Position numbers and translations under genes: made by a program. Below, piece after piece: positions 14,501 to 26,139 of a stretch of DNA of 64,000 nucleotides. The stretch covers positions 496,001 to 560,000 of the forward strand of contig NW_025062478.1 of assembly GCF_000002995.4 (NCBI RefSeq), written 5' to 3'. How positions within the stretch are numbered: the stretch's first letter is position 1; every line of letters starts with the position of its first letter. The notes under the pieces were generated by a model. It did no database searches. It was not told where the DNA came from and saw only the letters and a list, made by a program, of their open reading frames with translations. The DNA is from Brugia malayi. Its lineage: Eukaryota > Nematoda > Chromadorea > Rhabditida > Onchocercidae.

Positions 14501-17500
14501 ATTATTTAATTTTTTTTTTGTTTGAAAATAAAAAAAAACGGTAAGTTAATTAGTAAATGTATATTTGCTAGAAAAATATGCTATGGTGCAAAAATTTAGA
14601 AGGAAAATGAAAGGAAAAATCAATTTTTCAAAGGCAAACAGATCAAACAAGTTAAATTTCAAATTTAATAAAATATTAAAACGGTCATACATTTGCAATA
14701 TTTTCAATTTTTTTTAGGAAAAAAAAAAAGAAAAAAATTTAGAACTAACTGTAATATCCGATTTTCTCATATCGTTCTTTTCCTCAGATTTCGATATTTC
14801 AGATTCTGCTGCAATAGAAGTAAAAAAATTTTTATACGCCACAAAATAATTGAATTTTGAAATGAAATTATAATTTTTTGAAGTTTTAAATTTAACACTT
14901 TCATTTTTAATAAAGCATATATTATAATATGTATATTAAAAAAAAAAAAGTGATTTAACGGAATAATTTGAATTAACGATCGTTAGCATAAAAATATAAC
15001 TAATGGATTAAGAATTTATGATATGAATTAAATGAGCAAAATTGTCAAAACTGAATTATTTAGGATGATGATAGATTACTAAAAATGAGCTATTCAAAAA
15101 ATGGATAAAAGCCTAGTTAGGCTTATTTTCCACAAAATTGTCTATGCTTGGAACAATTAAATAGCAGTGAATAAGTGGATGGTGCAATTTGGATGATTTC
15201 AAAGATTTAAACGAGACAATTTCAAAAAAAAAAAAAAAAAAAAAAAAAAAAACATCAATTACACGACACAGAATGGACAAATATCGAAAATGATATTGAA
15301 GGAGAAAGAAATTGCTGGAATTTATAAAAGCATTCTTAGCCAATAAGTTAAACTGACTAGATTAACTGCTGGCTTTTTTTTTGAACATCTCTAAAAATAA
15401 AATAAAAAAAATTCCCAGCAAAATTTAAATATGCAGTAAAATATGTTCTTTTTTTTTTTGTGAACGAATTCGGACAATGAATGTTTTTGCATTTTTAATG
15501 TTTAAATTATTTTTTTTTAAGATTCCCATTATTTATTTATTTTTTTATAGTAATTAAATGATAATGAATAGCGCAAATGTCTTGATACGCATTTGTCTGT
15601 ATTTATGACAGATTCAAGTTATTTTACATCTTTTTTTTTTTTAGATGACGTGAAATTTCAGAAAGATTTACGTCATTCTTCTTTTATTTCACACATTTAG
15701 GTCTTTTCATTTTATTTTAGCGAAATTTCCAAACTTTTTTAAAGATTGAAAAAAAGTTTAAGCCCCAAAAAAAAGCGCAAAAAATATATGCAATAAATTA
15801 ATTACAATTAGAAATATTCCGAAGTGCATAATGAAAGAATGAAGAAAGTAATATATAATAATATGCATAATAAATATGCTACATGCACATGCATGCACTG
15901 CATGCTGCATGTCTTCTGCCTAGCTAATTTTAGTTAAGCAAGATTGCCGTAAAATCAATGCATCAGTAAGGCTTTGCCAAAATCAGATTAAAGGCCCTAA
16001 TGGAATAGAAGTATATCTCTATTTAGTTGCCTTTTGGCTTAAAAGCTTTCTATAAGCTCTGAAGTACATCTAAACTACTAATTCATAAAAAAAACTCATA
16101 TACACACACATACATACATACACATACACAACACACACACACACACACAACATACACATACACAAATATACGACATTTTAGCTTTTGTTCGTTTAAAAAA
16201 TTATTTTAGCTGTTAAAAAATGTTGACCGATTCATCATATATGGCTCTAACCACTGTCTTTTTCATTCATACTCACTTGATCGATTTAATTTCAATCTTA
16301 CTAACAATCAATTTAATTTCAATCTTACTAATAATCAATTTAATTTCAATCTTACTAATAATCAATTTAATTTCAATCTTACTAATAATCAATTTAATTT
16401 CAATCTTACTAACAATCAATTTAATTTCAATCTTACTAACAATCAATTTAATTTCAATCTTACTAACAATCAATTTAATTTCAATCTTACTAATAATCAA
16501 TTTAATTTCAATCTTACTAACAATCAATTTAATTTCAATCTTACTAACAATCAATTTAATTTCAATCTTACTAATAATCAATTTAATTTCAATCTTACTA
16601 ACAATCAATTTAATTTCAATCTTACTAATAATCAATTTAATTTCAATCTTACTAATAATCAATTTAATTTCAATCTTACTAACAATCAATTTAATTTCAA
16701 TCTTACTAACAATCAATTTAATTTCAATATTTTTTTTTCCATTGAAACATTAGTTAGAAAAATAATGGTAAAATAGAAAAGACAAGGAAAAAAGATGGAT
16801 TTTTGGATTTTTTCTTTTTGTTTTTTACTGCATTGATTAACTTTATTTTATTCAGTAAAGGACATTTGCTCTTTTGAGAAGAAAAACGAAAATTATTCAA
16901 TACTAAGAGAAACTATTTTGGAAATTGGAAAGAAAAAAAAAATGGAAAATATTTCTAAAATAAAATTGAATATAAAGAATTTATTACTTTTCTTTTGTGT
17001 GATATATTTCTATTGAATTAATTAAAATGTTTTTTTCTTCTTTTTTTTTTTAGTCCTATGATCTATTAATTAGAAAAACAAATAAATAAAAGGAGGGATT
17101 TGAAACAAAAAAAGAATAATTAAACGAACTAGCAAAATAAACAAATGAATGAATAAACAAATAAACAAATAAGTAGGTAAATAAATAAATGAATAAACAA
17201 ATGATAAATGTTACTTCTGTATGCAAAAATTTGAGTAAAATATATTTGAAAAATCTGAACGAAGAAATTTTTTTTTAAAAAAAATTTTTTTAGAAAAAGG
17301 TTGAAATGTATTGGATATATAATTACTGACCTAATATAATCCAATAATTAGTTTGAAGTAAAAAAAAAAAAAAGTAAAAAGTGATTTGGAATATTAGAAA
17401 TAAACGATTTTTGCTAATCAATAAATAAAAACATAAATAATGGAAAAATTGATAAAGCAGTATCATGTAATTTTAAAATAATTCATAATATCTTTTGATA

Positions 17501-20500
17501 GTAGATAATGAAATTTTTTGAAATAATATTTTCCAATTCACAAAATTTATGTAAATTAAAAATGTTAACTTATATTTTATACCAAAAAGAAATTAATTCA
17601 AAATCTTTACCATTATCTATGAAACTTTCCCAATCAGTTGATGAACGACGATGGATGACTGGTTTTGGTGGTGCTACATTTCGATATTTTGGATCTTCTT
17701 CCAGTATATCACCATCATAATTATTTAGTGGTGTAGTACGACCAGAAATTGATTTACGAACCTATTAAAATATTATTGAAAATAAATAAGTAAATAATTT
17801 ATTAATTAAAATTTTGTATAAAGAATAATAATTTTTTTTTTTTTTAGATAAAATTTTCAATTAAACGAGTAAATTTTTTAATAAAATTTTCAATTAAAAG
17901 CAAGTAATTTATTAAAATTTGTATAACGAAAAATAATTTTTTTTTAAATAAAATTTTCAATTAATTATTATGAATTTTATAAAAATTAGATAAAGGTATA
18001 CTTGTGATGGTATTTGTGTTGACATTGTTTCATAAAAATCAAACCATGACATGGATGCTCGACGACGACGTTTTGGTGCTAAAATTATTTTAATTGTAAA
18101 TGAAATCATTTCATATGCGTTTACATTATAACATTCAAATAGAATAAAAAAAGTAGTAATAATAATAATAAACAAAACATTTGTTTATTTTATAAAAATC
18201 AAAAATAATCAAATTTTACACAAAGAAAAATAATCTTTTTTTTAATAGAGATCTCAATTAATTTTTATGATTTTTATAAAAAAAATTAGATTATAATTCA
18301 AACTTTCGTTTTCATAACAGAATTCACATATACAAATCTTTTTTAGCATTTATTAATATTGTTTGTTTTAAAATAAAAATCAATGATTTATATAAATGAA
18401 TATTACATGAAGTTATCAAGCGTTAAAAATATGCATTTACTAATCAGTGAATTATAATTAATTTTAATTTTTATAGCAATAAAATGAAAATTTCAATTCC
18501 TCTTTTCCTTTTCCTATATAAAAACTTATTGGTTGATAATTTTATGACATACTTTGTGGTGCATTATGATTTGGTATACTGACGTGAATCTTTTGTTTTT
18601 TTTCTACGATCGGTGGTGAATCAGCTTCTATGGAACCTTCTACGTAATTCTCAATAGCGCACCATGACGTTGGCGTTGTTGGTCGTGGTCGTTCCAGCGT
18701 TGATACTGAATATTCATGACGTAATGCTTCATGATCACGATCACGTCTTTTTTGCTGTTGCTGCAAAAGAAGGACTAGTTGAAAGATTATAGCATAATTA
18801 CAATCACGTGATGCTTCACGATTACGATCACGTCTGTTTTGCTATTGCTGCAAGAGAAGTGATATTTGAAAGGTTATAGAACAACTATAATCATTAAAAC
18901 TAGCTAAGCTAATTACTAATTAGCTTAGAGCAATTTCATAGTGTATTATATTTCTCATAAATGATTGTTGATATCTTAAATGATTAACTTTTTGGTTTGT
19001 ATCGAAGTATCATATAAATAACTCTATTATATTAATCAAACTATAATTAATATTATTAAACTTAACATATTTAATTTAAAATTAAAATAGCTGTAGTGAA
19101 TGTATTATTGAGATTTCTACCAATCATTTTTTTGAAAATTTTCATTGATCATAACAATTTGTTAAGTGGTTTATTTGAAAAAAATTAAAAATAATACAAC
19201 CTTTGTATTGGTAATATTCAACGATTGTTCCGTCTGGAAATTACGAATTTCCATATCACTTTCAGAGCCTTCGTCATCCTGATGCAAAAGACTTGCATGA
19301 AGTTCTTGTTCCTCATCCACATGACCTGGACCAGGTACCATTACAGGATATTTTTGAGTACCACTGACCACATCTTGTAACGATTGTTTAGGTTTTCTCT
19401 GAAACAATTTTTTTTTTTTCAATTATTTTATTATTATAATTACTATTATTTTATTATATTTATTTTATTATTATTCATGCATCTTTTAGCCAAAATATTT
19501 TACTTTATTTGAGTAAAATTCTCTTAACTCTATTATATATTAATCAAACTATAATTAAAATTATTACACTTAGCATATTTAATTTAAAATTTTTTATTTT
19601 TTATTTTTTTTTTTTAATTTTTAGCATATATCTTTATGTGTAGTCAATTTAATGAAAAATTAACCTCAATAATTGTCTCCGATGTTTCACTTCTTCTTAA
19701 CACTTCTTCTGGATAATGCAAATCGATATTTAACGAAGGAGGCAATTCCGGAGCTGGTGGAAAATCCGAATCAACCGATTCAGTGAATGATCGAATTGCT
19801 GAGTTACGACGCATTATTGTTTCACTGTCTGTAAAATTTTTTTTTAAAAAAAAAGGGAATAATTTGTTTTATATTTATCAAAATTGTTTATCAACTTTTT
19901 TATTTCTACTATCAATCTATTAAGAGAAGATTTTTTACGTTAAATATGGAAAAGATACTTTAAAATTAATTATCGGTCAATCAAAAAATCTGTGATAAAT
20001 TAGCTAACATATGATAGTTCCAAAAATATTTTCGTATGCTATTTAACCATTCCTAGCTTACATTTATAATAATTAATAAAGTTTTGATCTTTGTAATAAA
20101 ATTACATTTCAATTCAACGTGATAATGCACAATCACAATAATTAATGAACGGTAATTTAATAAATAAATAAAAAAATCTATTAAAGAAGTAAAATTTTGC
20201 AAGTTGTTAAAAAACTAAAAATCTTAAAAGCTGTCAACTATTTTCATATTTATTTCCCTGATCATTTCTATTTCTCACTGTTTATTACCTGAATAATTCA
20301 TTTCACTTTGCTGCTAAATTTTCATTTTTTTATGTTTTAAAAAAATAAAGAAAAAAAAAGGGAAGCACAGATTGTTGAACTAATTATAAATCCACATCTT
20401 ATATGCCATCATCGTCCTTTTTCATAGCTCTTAGTTAGTTTGAAAATCGATTTCTTAGATATGCAGTTAAAAGCCATGGCAAAGAAACTATAGTTTAGGC

Positions 20501-21224
20501 TATAGCTGGGCTCATTTTATTCAACTAGCCTATTTTCATCTACTATATAAGATATGAAATGTGCTATATGTATGACTAACTAATAAAATATTGACTAAAA
20601 TGCCAAGTAAATATTACTCAAACTCATCATCTTAGCTTAGATTTAAAAAACAAAAAAATCTAACTTAAATGAATGAGTAAACAAGCTAATCATCATTTTG
20701 CTAATCAACATTAAATTAATTTAAAAAATAAATATGCCTTAGAGATCTTTTTGAATTTTTAAATCCTTAATCATTTATTTAATCTATTTCAGTTTATTTT
20801 CAACTTTTTCTTATTCTTATTATTCCAATATTTTCTTTATGCTCGCTTGAATGATTTCATTTTTTTTTTTTCGATACCAATATTTTTTTAATATATAACA
20901 TAATCTGAATGATACATTATTAAAAATATACATAAAATTTATTCATATTTTAAATACTATATTTGAAAATTTTTGTAGAAAAAAAAGCGTAAATTTTAAT
21001 TATTGATATTATTAAATGATTAACTGATAATTATTAATGATAAATTTGATTATAACATAAAATATTAATTTTTTTTTTAAAGACTGATAATAAATAATGA
21101 ATTTTCCACTTTCCTACTGCAACTTACCAGCATATTCCCAGTCATCAATGCCTGTATCACATCGAAATGCATTACGGCCAGCATTTAAATCAAAATCGGT
21201 ATTGCCAGTAAATTTCCATGCCAT
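2565..21224 (-). CDS. unc-41: UNC-41 / stonin, endocytic adaptor
   Basis: Cargo adaptor for clathrin-mediated endocytosis; in C. elegans UNC-41 acts at synapses in synaptic-vesicle protein recovery. Exons 5' to 3' (plus coordinates): 21128-21224, 19665-19828, 19201-19398, 18553-18760, 18002-18078, 17611-17761, 14750-14808, 13307-13435, 12604-12679, 11886-12152, 11129-11569, 10706-10844, 10424-10546, 10022-10080, 9440-9734, 9044-9254, 8581-8654, 8317-8418, 7830-8013, 7335-7559, 6744-6980, 6150-6261, 5718-5920, 5050-5199, 4737-4886, 4151-4234, 3844-4044, 3327-3677, 2883-3031, 2565-2697. They total 5,049 nt, 1,682 aa, with phase kept at every junction; this is close to the worm protein's length as I recall it. 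Residues 1-1100 are disordered and adaptor-binding: WFDF 234, WESF 292, NPF 673, WTQF 785, WTAF-DD 965, DPF 1021, a Pro-rich stretch 731-756 and a Tyr/Gln-rich stretch about 475-622. The stonin-homology domain starts near 1118 (GWEMMIRYPIKKK) and the mu-homology domain follows to about 1600. Start chosen: MAWKFTGNTDFD. Confidence 0.93.
10547..10705 (-). other. GC-AG intron 12 of unc-41
   Basis: Exon 12 must end in phase 2 to join exon 13, which opens with G then TCG GAA CCA (the NPF exon). The only GT nearby (GCC then GTAATT) gives the wrong phase, while ATTAG followed by GCAACT gives it exactly. The intron therefore appears to use a GC donor with a normal AG acceptor (tttcag). Confidence 0.7.
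15878..15911. promoter_or_regulatory. TGCATG cluster in unc-41 intron 6
   Basis: Several overlapping TGCATG/GCATGC words lie within about 35 bp. GCATGC is self-complementary, so the motif also reads on the minus (transcribed) strand. UGCAUG is the binding word of Fox-family splicing factors (ASD-1/FOX-1 in nematodes). It sits about 1.07 kb upstream, in transcript sense, of the 59-nt exon 7. A regulatory role is inference. Confidence 0.35.
16098..16165. repeat. CA/TA-rich microsatellite
   Basis: Interrupted (CA)n with CATA variants in unc-41 intron 6. Confidence 0.9.
16286..16730. repeat. 27-bp minisatellite, about 16 units
   Basis: Unit ttactaayaatc followed by aatttaatttcaatc, 27 bp, repeated head to tail about 16 times with almost no variation except one C/T site per unit. 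The unit is a multiple of three and lacks stops, so it creates long open frames on both strands (177 and 147 codons, periods INLISILLT and SKIEIKLIV). These are by-products of the repeat, since it lies inside an unc-41 intron. Confidence 0.95.
18716..18880. repeat. Tandem duplication of unc-41 exon 4 edge
   Basis: The first about 45 nt of exon 4 with its acceptor and upstream intron (about 18716-18795) recurs with substitutions at about 18796-18880 (plus strand: gcttcatgatcacgatcac against gcttcacgattacgatcac). The second copy carries the first exon codons but sits upstream of the real acceptor, so it is a decayed partial exon duplicate. Confidence 0.8.
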
Positions 21225-24200
21225 TTCACAAATTTTTTCTTTTCGCATTCAAATTATACCAATATTTTCCTTCTTTTTTTTTTTCCTTTGTCACTGGAAC
21301 AGATTTTTTTTTTTTTTTGTTTTTTGTTTACTTTAAATACTTTCATATCCATTAAGCGCTTTTTTTTTTGCATCAGTTATCCTAAAGGAAAATTTATTTA
21401 TACTTAAAATTTAAGTAATATATTTCAATCGATATATTTCATGTTAATTGTTAAAAGGCATACTATATATTTCTCTAATAATTTCTTCTTAATCAAGAAT
21501 TTATGAGATCGAAGAATAAAACTATATGAAATAATACAAAAAATTTGTTTATGTAAACAAATGAATATATATGAATAATTTAAAAAGTGAAAAAAAAAAG
21601 AAATGCAACCAAGAATGGATAATTGAATTAAGAATAAAAAGAAAAAAAAAAAAAAAAACAAAACAATACATCTAAGTAATAGAATTATTTCATGAGACCA
21701 TCAATTATTTTTTACCTACCGACAAGGAGTACATCTATTTTAAATAAATTTTCTAATTTTCATATAATATGCTTGATTTAAATAAACCTGCACACTAGGA
21801 TATGTTTAATATGTTCAATCAAAATTGACCAAACAGATAGTATACTTTATCTATAGATAAACTTTCAAATAGTACGCTTAATCTAAATGAACTTTCGGAT
21901 AGTACGGAATCTAAATGAACTCTCGGATAGTACGGAATCTAAATGAACTCTCGGATAGTACGCTTAATCTAAATGAACTTACGCTTAATCCGTCTATCTA
22001 GACGTAAATAATTCTTTAATCTTACTGAAATATTGGTGTGGAGGAAAGATCGTAAATAGAATGTAGGAACATTCAATCATTAAACTGAAAGATTAAAAAG
22101 GAGATATTCACTGCTAACAAGGATGACGTATAAATAATGTAAATCGATAAGCTTACGGCTGAAACCAAATTTTTTAATAATATTCTTTAAACAATTTAGA
22201 ATGTGTTTTATGTTTGGGCAATTAGTTTTTTTTTTTTAATTTAAAAAAGAAGATAACAAAGTTTTCAATGAATCTCTGAAATATTTTGACAAAAAAACAA
22301 GAAAAGAAAAAAAAAATACAATTTAACAAATTAAATTGTGCTTTCAATATTGATTATTTGACAAAAAAATGATTATTTAATTAGCACTTTAACATAAGAA
22401 TGAAATAGAAAAATTAAACAAAAAAAAAATTTAATAAACAATGTAATCTTATATAAAAAGTAAAAATATTTCATCTATTTGCAACTGTTGTAAATAATTT
22501 TTAAATGATTGCAATAGAAAATTTCATTCATAAAATATCAAATTGGTAAAATATACTGAAAAATGAAACTTGCATTTTAAGTCAATTTTTAAGCAGCTAA
22601 ATTGAATGTTCAAATGTAATCATGCAGTAATAATTAGATGGATAAAAAGAAAGGGATGAAAAAAAATTTTTTTCAAAAATTTCTTATTTCTTGTGTAAGC
22701 AAGTTTCATTTAATTACAGTTTATTCTATTCCAAAATTCTTTATCTTTTCTCTTTTCTTAATTTTCATATGAATATAAAAAAGTTTAGTTACATGTATTT
22801 TAATATATATGCGATGCTTAAGATTGTAAAAAAAAAAAGAAAATGAAATTTTTAAAAGTTATTTGAACAAATAGAAGCTGATATAATTACAGTATATTGC
22901 ATTAATACTTTCGCTAAATAATAAAAAAAAAAATTGATGAATATATTGAAATTAATTCTGGGATGAAATTATGAACTAGAAGAGAATATAAGAATTGCAA
23001 TTAATATTGACAATCATGTGAAAATAATAAATAAATATTTTGTTTGATTATTTACTAAAAGAAAAAAAAAAAAAACGAAAAGTTTTATTTAAATAACTGA
23101 CTTAATTAATGTACTGGTTACTAAGTGTAGTGCAAAAAGAAAAATTTATTTGAAATTTATTCGGGAAAAAAAAAAGAGAATTGATAAATCGATCAAATAT
23201 TTAGCAAAAAACTACTCAATTTGCTATTTCAATTTTTTTTTTAATCTCTTAGATTGTGATTTTCATAAAGTATTTTTAAAAAATCAATGAATTATTTGGA
23301 AAAAAAAAATGAAAAAAATAAAAAAGGAATATTGAATAAAAAATATAAACATTACAATTCTTTTAGTCATTTCTTAAAGGATTAATAAAAAACAGAAAAA
23401 TTGCAGTGTTTTCAGGTAAGCGAGTATATTCGGAATGTGAAAATGATTTCGAATCCGGATGTAGCATTGCTAATAGTTTCCTTCTTATTCGTTAGAAATG
23501 AATTAAGAATAAAAAAAAATAATAATAATAAATAAATAAATAAAATGAAATGTAAAAAAAGGCTTTAGTTTTTTTATTCTTTTATTTTCTTACCTATTGA
23601 AAAACGAAGAAAATGTGGTGCAATTTTATAAATTTGACAATTTTCTTTTTTTTGAATACTGAGTGCTAAAATATTAATAAAAAAATATAAAGACTACAAG
23701 AGAGAGAGAGAGAGTAATTGACAATAAATAGAAATTTTCCATTCCGTTTAATTTTTTATTTTTTCTCTTTGAATAAAAAAAAAAAATTTATTTACCATAT
23801 TTAAAGTTTCATACATTAAATTTAGTTCTCAATGATAATTCCCAAAGTATTCATAAGTGATTGTTTTTTTTTTAAATAAAAAATAAGATAAAAATTGAAA
23901 ATCCATAGGGATTGATGACTATGGGCTAGCAATGGTTCATAAATAGATGCAATAAAAGAGGAAAAAAAAAATGATATACTGCTAGAAGCTTAAATGAGCC
24001 AAGAATGGAATTTAGAACAAATGATATATAGCTCAAATGTTTATTTGATGAAATAGGCGCAATTATTCAACATTTTTCAACAGATTATAAATTATTTTCA
24101 AAATATTTTAGTTTAATTATTACTTAGACTAATTATAATATAAGTATTACTTAAAATATATATGTGTAGCAAATTGATTCATAAACAAATGCGACTGTAT

Positions 24201-26139
24201 CAAAATAGCAACGTTATTTCCAGATGCACAAAATCAGCCAATAACTAACATCCTTTATAGTTTACATATTAGGCAAAATATTTGTAGATTAAAATTTAAA
24301 GAAATAAAATACAAATAATAATAATAAATAATGAAATAGAATTAAAAAAAAAAACTCAGATTCTATCGTACACTAACCAAAAATCAACAAAAAGAGTCAC
24401 AAAAATTATAAAATCCTAATTTATAAATTAGAAATGAAAGGAAAAAGATTTAATTCTAAGGAAAAAAAAAAATTGTTTCGAACTTTTATTTAATATTTTT
24501 TATTACTATCAAATGATATCTATGATATATATATGCAGATATATGCGAATTTTATGCGCATTTTTGGATTTAATTAGTGAAAAAAAAAAATGTCAATATA
24601 AGGAGTACTTGTGTTGCTAGCATGTGATGATAAATTATTCCTTAAAATAAAATTGCCTCTTAAGCCCTAAAGCAACAAGGATGCTTGCTATTTTGCAAAA
24701 ATCTGATGAAAGGATGCTATTGTCAGAGCATCATTACTGCATTATGACGTAACTTTTTCATGCTTTAGTTAAAAGAAGAAAAAAGATGACAATCAAATTA
24801 TAAATCATTATCATTCTTGTTTATACTTTCCCTCAAATTTTTTTTTTTTTTTTTTAATATTTAAAAAATCTTTTTTTCGTTTTCAATAATTTTCATTTTA
24901 TTCTTTCCATTTTTCAACTATTATTGAAACAAGCCAAAATGATAACAAAAAAAAGGAGAGAGAGAGAGAGAAATATTGTTTATTAAATCAAATGAAGACT
25001 TATATCCAAAAACTGTAACAGTTATCTAATGTAAGATTAAAATCATTATTAAAACACACTACTAAATATCATATTTAATGTAAATTAAATAAATATAATT
25101 GAAAATTAGTAAATGCAAATTATTTCATCGAAATATCAATTTGTTCTGCAACGATGTTTGAATTAGTCACTTTATCAGTTAAAATATTTCATTAATTTAA
25201 ATTATTGAAGCACATTTTCGACAACGACTGATTTTTCGTTTTTTTTTCGTTTTTTTTTTTTTTTTTTTTTTTTTTTGTTTCTAGAGCAAATTTTCCATTT
25301 TTATAATTAACAGCAGTTCTAATTCAAAATTCAAATACCATCCTTACATTCTTACAAGAAAAATCGACAATGAATTCTTCCTACTCACTTTTTCAATGGG
25401 AGATAAACATAACTGAACATTAACTTACTGGATTAAGATAATCATTTCAATTTCTTATCAGCATATAATCATTGTCATTCCTTATCATGAGTAAGCCTTT
25501 CGAAGTTATGGAGAGTATATTGGATTCACAAGCAAGTAAACACCACAGTCTTGAGCACCCGTCAGGCAGTGTATATAATGAATAATGGCATGAATAATAA
25601 ATAGCAGTAAATAATAATTGGTAATAATTGATAATAATAACATGTAATAAAAGTGATAATAATTAGTAATAATAATAATATAATAGTAATAATAATAATA
25701 AAGTAATAAAAAAAATAATAACATAGTAATTGGCACTTAATACTGCCACTGGTTTGATTTTTAATTTATATCCCACTTTTCCCCACAAATTCACTCCATT
25801 TCTAACTTCCTTCCCACTTTATTCCTTTTATTAATTTATTTTTTGAATTTCAAAAATTATTTACTGCTACACCTTTGTGCACCTTTGATGAGTCACTGTG
25901 ATCACACGCGGACATCAAATGTGTCATTTCTGTCATTCACACATTATGATGAATTCGTGCTGCTCGGACGTATTTAAATTTTTGATTTATTTGCTTTTTA
26001 TTGATTTTTTATTTGATTGAAATATAATTGCTCAATTTTGAGCGCAAAATGACAGTGTTTTGCTTTTGAGATTTGGAATTGCAATGAAAATTTCTTAATG
26101 AATCAATTTCTGCTTGCTTTAGACAATAATTATTTTAGA
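21225..26139. other. Divergent intergenic region, 4.9 kb
   Basis: Separates the start codons of unc-41 (minus) and the F-box gene (plus), so it should hold both promoters. It is AT-rich, with poly-A/T runs, a short tandem array (21845-21995), small GA tracts (about 23700-23714 and 24957-24970), a poly-T block (25252-25276) and an AAT-rich stretch (25590-25735). No gene was found. A likely trans-splice acceptor (tattttag then AATGG) lies just before the F-box start. Confidence 0.6.
21845..21995. repeat. Short tandem array, about 28-31 bp unit
   Basis: About five imperfect copies of a unit containing ctaaatgaactctcgg and atagtacg; the central copies are nearly identical and the outer ones carry cttaat instead of gaat. 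It is about 0.6 kb upstream of the unc-41 start. Confidence 0.85.

Larger units (their letters stand above)
14809..17610 (-). other. Long intron 6 of unc-41, repeat-bearing
   Basis: A 2.8-kb intron between the WESF-bearing exon 6 and the 59-nt exon 7. It contains a 27-bp minisatellite (16286-16730), a CA/TA-rich microsatellite (about 16098-16165), a TGCATG-rich stretch (15878-15911) and long poly-A/T runs. No further exon in phase was found. Confidence 0.75.

Noticed and set aside
16220..16753. Long open frames on both strands (177 and 147 codons)
   Set aside because: Entirely due to the 27-bp minisatellite, which lies inside an unc-41 intron and has a unit length divisible by three.
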